Of a stretch of DNA of 64,000 bases, positions 34,628-46,600 are shown one piece after another (positions within the stretch are counted from its first letter, which is position 1; each line of letters starts with the position of its first letter). The DNA lies in NCBI GenBank assembly GCA_029224185.1, contig CM055206.1, forward strand, positions 11,140,683 to 11,204,682, given 5' to 3'. The notes beneath the pieces are model-generated. The model saw nothing but the letters and a program-made list of their open reading frames with translations. It was not told the origin of the DNA and searched no databases. A program made the position numbers and the translations under genes. The stretch comes from Karalla daura. Lineage: Eukaryota; Chordata; Actinopteri; Chaetodontiformes; Leiognathidae.

Positions 34628-37600
34628 GACCCCCCGGTCCTGCGTCCACTCCTGTGTCGATTCGACGATCTTACTTTTCTTCCTGGGTCATTTCAGTTCC
34701 ACCGAATCTCAGACCTTCCCCGGTCCGGTTTTACTAGTTACCCGTGTTATCGGTTGTTGGTGTGACAACCGCGTCCATGGCAACCAGCGTATTTTGGTCA
34801 GCGTCAGCCATGCTTCACCCTGTGTGATGGCATTCAACCCTGTTATGGGAAAATAAGAGTTAAGTGCCTTTTTTTTCTCTTTATCAGAACGCTGTTATTT
34901 GCACTTTCACCTGAAAGCCTGAGGGTTTTGACAGGTACTTCCTCCTCCAAACAGCAGAAAGGTCAGATTGGACATAATTTTACTTTTGACCCGAGTTCAC
35001 TAGATGACAAACACCACGGTCTCCCCTCGCCTCCCGTGCACCTCCTCCCTCATTTATTTTAGTTCTCCACACACTTTCTTGGTTTTGCTTCTTAGACCCG
35101 CATGTGCGTCGACTTTCAAAGCCAAGAGTCGGAGCGGGGGGGAGATAGAGCTTTAAAAGCAATAAATAACCAAATGTTATCAGAGCCCCACTGAAGGAAG
35201 AGGATGCAGCTGTACGAACAGGACCCAGGCCTGAGACAGGCGACTGTGTGCTTCAGGAGTCTTTGAGGCCCGGCTTGAAAATGGGAATCCGGAGGCGTGT
35301 CGAGGCAGACTTCGCCGCTCGTTTATTTTTCTTTGCTGTTTTATCCCTGTCGCAAGGAGCAAACCTCCCTGTTAGTCAAACACCACCTCCTCCAACCTTC
35401 TAACCCTCAACATACACACACATGCAGTCACATACATACATACATACATACGCACAAACATACACGCACATTGAACTGCAACCGTTATAGGTTGCCACAG
35501 TAAAAAAAAAGTATATTTTAATAACAAAGGTTTTGTATTGAAAATAAATGGGAGTACGTTCCTAGTGTGTGTGTAGAATTGTGATTTTCCTGCTTATTCA
35601 AAAAGTTTATCTCCCTCCTTTTCACCTCTAGGAAAGGATCTTTCTTCCCGTTCAGAAACAGACCTCAACTGTATCTTTGGGAAAAGAGGGAGATCTACCA
35701 AGGAGCCAGACCAGGTGAGCCACATGATCATTAAATCTTTTCCCGCAACATCCTATCATCTATCATTTTCAAAAACCTTGACCCGCAAAATCCAATTAGA
35801 GGAAGATGGAAAGATTAGATACTTATATTCAACTTGAAAATGTATTCTTCCTCTCTCTATATGTGTATATGCATTTATAAACATGGATACACTCCATAGA
35901 GACGTAAAAAAAACATTGCAAACATGCATTACATACGATATTGCAGTTTTGCGCACTTCTAGGAGTAATGGAAATGCACCTACTGAAATTTGACACCTGC
36001 TTGCCAGTAATTGTATCCAAACTATGAAATGGCCGATTCCCGTGATATTGCGTGACAGTTTCGAGATGCCATCTGTAAGTGTGTTTGCGGTGAACCGGCA
36101 GCTCTCTGAGGGGAGCCCTGTGATCTTATTTAGCCCAGCCAAAGTCAAGTGTCCACTGGGGGAGGGAGGATGCGCACCTCCGGCCAGGTGGCTCCAGCTT
36201 ATCGGCCGCTGTGCCGCTAATTAAGCATGACCACGGGTGCTGCTGCCTCCATCAATCGCTGCAGTATCATGTCCTCCTGCTGCCTCTACAGGGCCCGGCT
36301 CCCTGGAGCAGCCCCTGGCCCTAGATTAGCCATGTCCGAGCGTGCGGCTTTAACACCGCCAACAGGCCACTGATGGTGGCAAGAGCGCTCAAATCCAGTT
36401 AAAGGATTTGCACTCTTAACCCCCCCCCCCTCCACCCACCCCGACTCCTCTGCTCGCACCTCCTCTCCTCTCTGCTTCTGTCTTCAAGCGGCCACATCAG
36501 GTAGTTAGGATGCCAGCAGGCATTATTAAAGGCAAAATCAAAACTGGGGTGAGGTGTGCAGAAATCCGAGATGATGACGCGTGCAAAAAAAAAAAGTTCC
36601 CCTCCCTTTTTTTTTTTTGCTCTCGGCGCTGGTGGTCGGTCACTTCAAATGTCACTTTGCCATTTGGCGTTTTTCGCTGGCTACCGCGCTTTTGGAAGGT
36701 GGCTCACAGGCTCAAACAGGTGCACAGAGTATTTCAGGTCAACTTAGTTCCTTTGGCTGACATGTCAAAAACAAAACCTCTGCAATAAGCTGGAGTTGGA
36801 TTCCTTAAATTGTCAGTTGCGTGAATTTTGACCGGCCTTCCTGGGGATTAGGAGACAACAGCTGGCTGTGCCCCAACGGCCTAGTTAAACCTCTTAATAC
36901 GTTGGCAAGTACTTAAATTGAATTGTGTGACCTTCTACCCGCCCCACCTTGCCTACAAGTCTGGCTGCGTGTTAAATAGGTCTTAAAAGTCACGGTCAGA
37001 TGTCTAGATGCTAAACAGCTGGGACTTTGATTTCATACAGAATCACAGAGAAACCCCGAGAAGTGACACAGATGTGGAATGTTGCTGTGTTGTTGTGAAG
37101 TTCTCCCGGTAATGGCAGCTCTGGTGAGCCTGTAAACAACCAGGAAGACAATGACAGAATTCCAGTTTTGGATCGGGACGCAGCAGAGCCTCTCGCCGGG
37201 TACCTCTGTTTATCTCAAGAATGTAGCTTGAAGAAATTGGCATCTTCAAAATCCATAAATTGCACAAGAAAAAAACCCAGCGTACCCCCCCATCCCCCCC
37301 CTACAGGTACCGAGCCATAACATCACAATGGCTGCTGCTCCCTAGCCGATTAACACTGGAAATGCAAAGCAATACACACCGCCCCTCCCCCCCCCCCCCC
37401 CCCCTAATCGTTTGGTTATGGGTTGTTATTTTTCAGCCAGGAGGGACGGCATTGACCATATCGAAAACACTGAACACAATTACAATGGCTTCCCGCGAGG
37501 CCTCGGCAGGAGGGTGGCTGACCAGCCGAGCTCGGAGGCATTGTGCGGGATCTCCTGCCAGTGACCCGTGCTGCACCCTGATCTGTGCTCACAGCACTGT

Positions 37601-40600
37601 TCCAGCGTAATACACACACACACACACACAGAGGACAATCTCTGCACCCCAGAGTGTTGTATTCTAAAGCAGCCGCCACTCAGCATCAGGATTAATTTGC
37701 AACCACCAGCTGGAATATCGCGTATCTGCATCCTGACACGGCGAGTCCGGAGACCTGACCAAATCTGGATCGACTCCTCCAGAGCGGCCCTCCTTCCCGC
37801 CCCCCGAATCTTCCTGCAGTTCACCTCCCACCACCCACTGTCGTCTCTCCCACCTCCCCTTCCAACACCACCACCCCCCCCACTGCTGGGGTTTTCCTTC
37901 CTCCCGCAGCGATGTGCTTCCTGCTCGCCTCTTATCGGCGCTCGCAACGCTCCCTGAAACGCAGACAGGCATTCATACACACACGCACACACACACACGC
38001 ACACGCACACACTCACACTCAGATGTCCCACATGCCTCTGTTCATCAAAGGCAGCACAAGATGTGATGAAAAGACCGCATGAGCACATGGGACAGACTAT
38101 TAACTAGGCTTGGTCATATGCAGGTAGCCACAAAGTCTCATCCGTTATTGTTTCACCTTGAACCCGTGTTTTCCTTGTGTCCAGCTTGAAAGCTCCTGTC
38201 ACGATAGTAGAGCAGCGTAGTAGGTCGTAGCCTACATTCCCAAGACTTTAGACTTCACCGTTTCATGTGTTGGGTGAGTAGGTGGAGTTAAATGGACACG
38301 AACTGCGGTAGGAATGAAAACGCTCTGAAGACTGATCAAACAAATCTCAAAAAACAAAAAAACTGAAATTTAATGAAAATTATAATTTTATTAAATTGAA
38401 TAAACTAGAATATGGGGAAATTTGCAGCAGGTGACTAGACGGCACAAAACATTAGATAAGTGGTAGATGAGTGAAAATAAATCATTAACTTCAGATATAA
38501 AATCTTGTGTTGAAATTACACAATAACTTTTAACATTAAATATACTATTCCAATGGTGGAAATAAAGGCCGAGCTGTTTAATTGAATTCCTTTGGATGGG
38601 AGAGCGGTGCCTGAAGTAGTCGTCACTGAGCAGACAAACTCAACTCCCCAAAGTTAATTACACCTCTGCAAGATTAAACACAAACTGTTATCCCCAGGAT
38701 AAATGGCTGACCGCCATTTCACCCGCCGCCTCCTTTTCACCTTACAGTGCAGCCACCTGAAAATGTATGCTTAAAACCATTATTTACACTCCCCAACCAG
38801 CGCGGCCTATCAAGCGGTGGTGGAGCACCTGTCCATCTGCACGGCCCTCCGTTATCCATCACCCATCCCACGCCTGCGAGCCGCCTCCGTCTCCCGCCTC
38901 CTCCCGTGCCCCCTCAACACAATTACTCACAGCATGACAAACGACAGGCGCTCTCTGCCGAGATATCAAGAAGCCCCGGCCACTTCTAAATGAAGGCACT
39001 TTGGCAGCCCCGCGCTCCCCGTGCTTATCGGCGGGCGAGCAGTGCCCCTGGCCATCCTGCGTCCTCCTCTCCTTCCCCCTCCTCTTGCGCCGCCGTGCCC
39101 TCCTCAGGGGGTTTAGTTAGGGGAGCCGCACGGAGGGCCAGCCCGGCTTGATTTATCTCCCTTGCCCCTCTGCCCGGCCACTCCGGCAGGCCGAAAGAGC
39201 CGACGAGGCTCCAACGGGGCCCGCGCTGGAAAGCCCAGCATTAGCTGAAATAAACCATTCTGCCGCCCAGTGAAAAATGTCCTCTGATTGGCTAATTAAT
39301 CAGTCAAAGGGGAGCGACGCGGCTTGTGACTTGAGGGACCCAAGCGGGCGACCGCAGAGGGCCTGCTGATAAATAGACTCCCCGCCGATTCATACATCAA
39401 CAAAAGTTAGTCATTTTTTAAAGCCGGCGGCACAGTTGAAAGGTGGAAACAAGCCATAGTTTTATGTCTCCGCCTACGTTTCCCTCTGCGTTTCTTTTTT
39501 TTTGCGGCCTGCGTTCTTTTTTTTTTTTTAAGAATTTTTCACAAATTGAGCCCCCACCCCCATTTTTTTATGAGAGCACATTGCTCAAATTTAAAAGAAC
39601 ATTTTAAAGTACATTTTAAAGAATTTGAAGTCCATTTTTAAAAGCTTGTTTTCTAGTTCATTTGATATCCTAAATGTTGCTTTAAATAATTTCCGTTTTG
39701 CTATTGCACACATTGATTTTAGGGATTTTCAACATTTCAGTCGCTTCATCTCTATCTCTAGTGTGACGCAACCCCTGGATTTTCAGTGTTTGCTCAGCGT
39801 CTCGAGCGGCACAGTGAGACTTGATGTCGGTGCCTCGGACGAGTTCGGACGTTCCGTGGAGGACACAGCTGCGATGATTTCACCCGGCATCAATACTCTT
39901 GCAACATCGCTCCTCAGATCCTTCCTCCTTAAACGTGTCAGAAGAAGAAGAAGAGGAAGAATGGCTGATTTATGATGCGGGCGCTGGGCTCTGCTTTGAC
40001 GTCTCAGCCCTCCGGTCAGACGGTCGGTACGAGCGCTCCCGGGTCGGTGTGACCCCCACGCCCTCTCCCACTCCCACTCCCGCTCCGGCACAAAGGGCCC
40101 GGCGTCCAGCCTCGCCGGGCGGCACCTGTTGCGGCTGCTCGCCTGCCCACGCGTCGTCCGCATGAAGGATCGCGCGTCAGCATGGGGGGCTCCCCCGACG
40201 CCGCCGCCGGGAGGAATATGGGACGGGGGTGGGGCCGCCGCCGCCCGGCAGATGCGGCGCCAGGCGCCGGGGAGTCGCTGGGCGGAGCCCCGCCGCCAAA
40301 GCTTGCTGACGGCGCACTAGCGGAAGCTCTTTTTGTTCTTTTGCTGCGGATATTGTTGTGCAACTCGGGTACGGTACCCCCGGGTAGCGAAGGGTGGTGA
40401 TGTCAGCGTGGAGGGTGCCCTGGATGAGGTTGTCCCAGTCCTCCGTCGTTGCACTGATTTAAGAGCATGACGTGTTTCGTGTTATCAGCTCGATGCCATG
40501 CCGAGATCCCTGCCTGTGTGAAGTGTTTCCAGGATGCTCCTTTCACACCCACTCATCATATCATCACCTGTTACCAATCAGTCTTTTTATCTGTGGAAAA

Positions 40601-43600
40601 GCTTTCCCACTGTCCGCCGCCCCCATCCCAGCTACAGTTGCATTGAAAACAATCATTCACTTGTTTTTGTTGTATTTTAGCGTACATTAGAAATGATAGC
40701 AAAACTCAAATCTTTTTGGAATAGGGTTTTTTCTAACTTTTTGATTACATTTTTTTTCTATATTTTCCATAATTTGTACACAAACTAATGTAGACAGGCT
40801 TAAGTTTTTGTCTATACTAGAACTCTTTCTGTACGATATTAGGAGTAGGTATACAATTAGGAATGACTGAATGAAGTCTGTAGGCACAGAGGAGCTCCTA
40901 TATCTCTCCATACTTCACACTATTATATTGCATCACAGGCAGGGTTAACCCCTGCCCGTCCTCTGTGCAGCCGGATTATTCTTCACTTCTTCCATCACTC
41001 CCTCCCGGTGTGTAATTTACTGTTGAATAAATAGAAATGTGACGCCGAAGCGGAGCATGTCGTGGAGTTGTCCGTCAGCTCGCAACATTGATCTGTTGGA
41101 AGGGGAGGCGGCGGTGTGAATGGCGGGCGGTGTGATCCGTGGCCTTTGAAGTGGCCCGGGCCGCTCACGCAGGGCGCCGGGCCTGTTGCGAAGCCCCGCA
41201 GCTCTAATTCGCTCTCGGATAACATCTAATTGCCCCCGAGCTGAAGCTCTCCTTTTCTTCAACGTGTTTGTTGACAGGCCCTTTACCGCCTCCACCGCCA
41301 AAAATACCAAGACCCGCTAAGTAACCACCCCCCCCCATACACATACACCCACACACACACACACACACACACACTCCTCTTACCACCCACCTCCCTGGCA
41401 GTTGTGCACACTGCTCCCTCCCGGCGTGCCAGCTCGCTGACACTTACAGATTAGCGCGGGACGGAGAAGAAAAAGAGGGCGTCTCTTAGTTACGGGCCTA
41501 AACTAGAATACACGGGGCCGGGGTAATTACCGCCCGGTGAAGCTAACCGCCCAAAGATTTCCAGCCCTCTTGGCTGTTTACAGCCCGCGACTACCGTTTA
41601 ATCACTGACTCTTTAATCTAATAAATCACAGCGGGGGCAAAATAATCACTGCATCTTCCCTCACGGCTGGGGCCGTGGTGGGGCGGGGGACCCCGACGAT
41701 CTACAGAGAGAGAGAGAGAGAGAGGATGGGCGGGGGGGCATTGTCGGCAAGTGTTTGCAGTGTTGAACAAGCGCAGGGCAGTCAGGCTTGCATGCATAAT
41801 GTCGTCTTCATTTGTTGCTTATGATAAACGTCCTCGCGCCGGGCTCAAAGTGCAATTTTTCACAAACCCACTTTTTTTGTGCGTGCGTGTGTTTGGGGTT
41901 CAACTGCAGTCAGAAAGTATTCCTTCAGCCTAAGCACTGCTCTGCGGAGGCTCCCATGTGTGGCATTTAACGCGCTTACGCCTCATCACTCCATGATTCC
42001 CGCTCTCGTAACACCGTGAGCATTATACATGCACGGGACTAAGATAAATGTCAGTGACGGGGCTCAAGAAAAAAAAGTATCGACGGTCAAGCGACGGGTT
42101 GGCTTATTTACCGGGGAATAAGGTATCAGCCTGTTTTGGTGTCCGCCCACATCAGGCCCATGAAGGATGGGCTGCTGGACCCGTGCGCTCATCAGGGAGA
42201 GACAGCTGGCTAATCAGGGCCTGATCCATAGACCTCGACTCTCGCCAAATTTATTATTGTGGCAGGACAATGAGGGCACACTCATGCAATTACAGACCCA
42301 ACCGATATTGGCTAGAAATTATTGAAGAAATGGCGAGTAATGCAAACAGGCATTTTTTTTTTAAAGAAAGAGAATAAATGGGCAGCGGCCGCTTTGTCAA
42401 ATGCTAATTAGCGTGCGAGCCAGAGAGCGACTTTATGCTTTTAATAGCTGGTCGCTTGGCTATACTCTTAATATCTATCTGTCCCGATCACCTTAAGGAT
42501 GCCTGTATCTGGTTTAATGCTTAGTTTTTTTTCGGTCTGCAAACTGACCTGAAATTGTTTTTGGAAAAGCTGTGAAAAGTTTTTTAAAATTATAATTTAC
42601 TCTCCACCTCTTCGTTAATAATAACTGGACAGTGGTTGTGTGATTGTGTCCTTTTCATTATCATTTTCTCACAGTTGGACAAACTTTTTTTGTGTGTGTC
42701 TTGTCTGCAGAGTCAATCTGAACCATAGTGAATGTGTGATGGTCAGGAAAAGCTGACATTGCGGTGGCTCTTGAATACTTAATGCTCAGTATAGTTGTTA
42801 GTTGTGAAACTGGAACAAACGAACTGTCAATTTATAGAACACAACGACATGAGCTAGTCAAAACCACCTCCTATCCGCACTTTACATTAAACTGAAAACT
42901 GGACTGAAATTAGGGGATTTATCTTTTACCAATACCCATGAAGCTGAATAATGTGTAAGAAAATATAAAAGTCTTTGAATTTGAACTCCCTTTGCAAAGA
43001 ATGGACAGGAAAGTGCTTGGATGCTTAATTGGGGACTTGACTCCCTTTATTAATGACTAAATCTAAAGTAGCGATGCGTTCCCGATCAGGGTTTCAGGTC
43101 TAGGCACAAAGTGGCTTCGATCGAGTTCAGAAACGACTCTCTGCCGATCTCGTTGGGTCAAAAAGAAAAAGTTTGACGTGCACTGTGGTGAACGTGCTCC
43201 GCCATGGCCATGGCCTGCGCTGGCTGGGCGGGCTCTCCCCCTGAATGTGTTGGCCTCAGCATCCCGGCAGCCTGGCACACGTCCTGCCGCTGGCTCGGCC
43301 TCGGCTACATTAGCGGGGTGAGATAGAACTGGAGTGTCTTGAAGGAGGCGGCCTGTTGAATGTCTTCCCACCCTCTCCTTTTTTCTGCGGGACCCTCTGC
43401 GGGCCCTCCCTGTGTTCCCTGCCCAGCCCCCAGCCCCCGCCAGGGGAGAGAGTGGAGCAGGAAGGGCCCGATAGCCAGCCAGGCCGCTCCTCTGCCGAAG
43501 GAGCCTTATCTCAGAACTGCACACAGCGCACTGAGCGCATCCTTTTCCTGGGGTTCTGGGTCCTGGAGGAGGAGGAGGAGGAGGAGGAGGGGGGAGAGAG

Positions 43601-46600
43601 GAGGGGAGGGGAGGGGAGGAGTAGACATGGCTGGACATAGGTGTGTTCTCCAACCCTCTGCTCCTCAGCCCCGCTGTGGACGAGCCTGCAACGGCCTTGT
43701 TCACACACTCTCTAATTCCAGCAACGTTAAGTGATTTTTATTTTTTTTAATTTTGACATTTTTGAGACTACAGTTGTTGAGAATGATTTTTCAGAATAAG
43801 GTTTACCACCTTACGCCACTCCAGCCTGTCTAATTGCTGACAAAAAGGGACACTAATTAAATGAACTGAATTAGAGGCGACAGAGAATTATTTATTCATT
43901 ATTTATTTATCTGTCGTCTTTTTCCATTCATTGAGGAACTGTTTGCTTTATGAAATGATGCAAAAAATGCTAAATGTCCGTTTTGCAAAAGCCAACATGC
44001 ATGTTTTGTTCCTCAACTCAGTGTAATATACTAATTTCTGTCACAGAGGACTAAAGAAACCAGACAATGTTAACGGCGAAGAGGGATTTTGAGAATTTTA
44101 ACTTCATTTGTTAAAATCATTCTCAAATGCTTCTAAACGCTTGAATTATTTCAATAGTTGTAATAGTGGCTTCATGGATTAATTGTCGCAGGTCCAGACT
44201 GAATAATATATTGCATTAAGCCAGGCTGGCCCACAAAATGATTTAGGTCATTTTCTTTGCAGTGTTTCACTGTGCCACGCAGCGCAACAGCGCTTTTGGA
44301 AATAAAGCGAGTCCGCCTGATGAAATCCTGTGGATGGCAGGGAAAACAGCAGTGATCAAACAGTCCACATTCGGGGCGTAGCAGTAACCTCCGGAGGCGG
44401 CCTACACGTGTAGCTGCTGAGCCCGGGGACGGCGGCGTCGCGGGGGAACAGGTGCAATCGCAACGAGGCCGCAATCGGATACTTTGCAACGGCTGTCGCC
44501 ATTAAGGGATTTCATCCAGACGCGTGCATCTGGATGCATATGCGGCCCGGCCCGGACAAGTCGCCTCATGCCTGCGCTGAACCGCGCCGCTCGCCACAAG
44601 CCCATAATCACAGGGCAGAGGAAATAACACGCACCTGGACACGGCGAAACCAGATCTCAGACAGTACTGCCGAGCTGTTCCTTAGGAACACGATGCCCGC
44701 AAAACAAGAAGCTCCAGGGCAGCCGCTGACGCTGACTGGATCTTTACGCTTGTATCCATACTGTGTGTGTGTGTGTGTGTGCGTGTGTGTGTCCGTCCAG
44801 CGCAGCACTTTCCCTGCCTGTCAGATCAGGGTCTAATGGAGATCCCCAGGCAGTGAGGAGCCAACCACATACCAAGCTGCCGCCACTTCCCCAATGAAGG
44901 AAATGTTTCTCCCTCCTTCTCCCGCTCCCTGCCTTGCCCATTCTCCCCTCTCCCTCTCCCTCTGCCTCTCGAGAGTAATTTCACAGGCAGTTCTAAAGTG
45001 GCCCCCAGCCATCTTTTCCCCCCCAAATCCCAGTTACACGTTGTTTGGCGCTGTCAGCTCTAAGCCTCCATCTCCAACTCTCCCAAGCAGGGAGAGATGC
45101 CATTGTGCAGCCGCCGAGAGTATAGATTTTCTCCGGGAAGATGAAAAGTTTTGTTTAATGGCACCTCACCTGAAGGGGCCTTACAGCCCCCCCCACCCCC
45201 ACCCCCTTGTTAGAAAGTTGGGGGTGGGGTTCTTTCTAGTCCAGGTCTGAGGTGGCGGAAAACTTTTCAACATGGCACCTTGTCATTTCGGCCTCAATCA
45301 CCTCGTCCAGGACGCCCTCTAAACCAAGCGACGTAAACAGCACCTCATGTAAAACTCATCAAGTCGTGATTTTACACATCTGATGTATCGCTTGAAAACC
45401 CGCATGAATCAATATATTAGGCTGCAAAAACAATGGTCATTTCCCCTATGGATATGCATCGACTAAGCACAGGCTTTCAGAGGGTTAAGACTAATAGTGT
45501 GAAAGGTTTCACCGATGTCCCGGGGGGCTAGTTCAGATGAAGTGACGTGTGCTATACCATACACAGATAAATATAGAGACAAAGTACGTCAGGCCCCGGA
45601 GGAAGCCGGCCACATATATAGTAACGTCACTCTGCGTTTCAGGTCCCCCGAGACCTGTTCGGATCAGCGTGCACATTGTTTCACATGTCCATCAGCCCGC
45701 TCGTCCGTCTCCCTTACCGTGCGAGGGTCAAAGCGCTTTCATCCGAACATTAAAAAAAAGAAGGGGCCGGGGGGGGATGGGGGCGTAAAGGCCAAACTGT
45801 GAGGCGACTCGACTCGACCACGTCGACAAATCCTCGGCTCATCCGTAACGGCAGAAAAACGCCCGTCCACCTCCCCGGGTCGGACGTAATGCGCGGAGCG
45901 GCGGCATTGTTTAGCGCGGCCCTCAGGAGAAGCCCCTGTATTCTTCTGGACAAATCATTATGCATTGAGTGGGCCATTAGGAAAATGAAGACAAATGGGT
46001 CGCAGGGGTGAGGTGACAAATTGTTCGCGCCGCGGAGTGGAAATCTGGACCGTGATGTAGCTCGCAGTTGTAAAGTTTGCCCCTGTTTTCGTCAAAGAGC
46101 CTTAAAGGCTGGAGATGGGAGTCTGTGACCACACTGATCTGACTGTGGACTGTGTGTCACTGACTCATGACTGAGCCCTGATCTTTAAGTCTTTAACAAC
46201 CATTTTCAGGCATTTTTGCCCCCCTAAACTTCCTCACCTGGCACATTTTTTTCCTCTCTTGCTAAATCAGGTAATTTCCTTTCCAAAATATGCCAAAACC
46301 CTAAAATATGCCCTTGATTTGATTCATTCTCATGCCTGTTAGCAGAGGTGCGTTTGTCCTATGTAAATATTGCACAATGATCTCACTCTAAAATCTTGCT
46401 TTTAACTAATTTAACATTGTTCTGGTTGAAGAGCCAGGATCACACGCAGTGATCTGGCTGCATTTAATGGCTCTGCCCTGATATCTTCCAAAACATTTGT
46501 AGGAGAGAAAGTCACAACCACCACTGCATTCCTGTTATTGCATTGTATCATTGTTTGAACTGTTTTCACTGTAATTAAATCCTCCATATTTGATGCTTTT

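Larger units (their letters stand above)
31733..35631 (+). other. pinx1 intron 5
   Basis: Intron of 3.9 kb. It contains a GGC/poly(G) block (33206-33242), poly(C) (33514-33529), a long (CA)n (34566-34624) and (CATA)n (35431-35451). No coding exon is recognised. Several non-repetitive stretches (for example 33110-33180) could be regulatory. Confidence 0.7.

Noticed and set aside
43063..43704. Minus-strand open frame of 213 codons in pinx1 intron 6
   Set aside because: It is GC-rich and includes a poly-proline run from the GGA microsatellite. No conserved motif or splice context.
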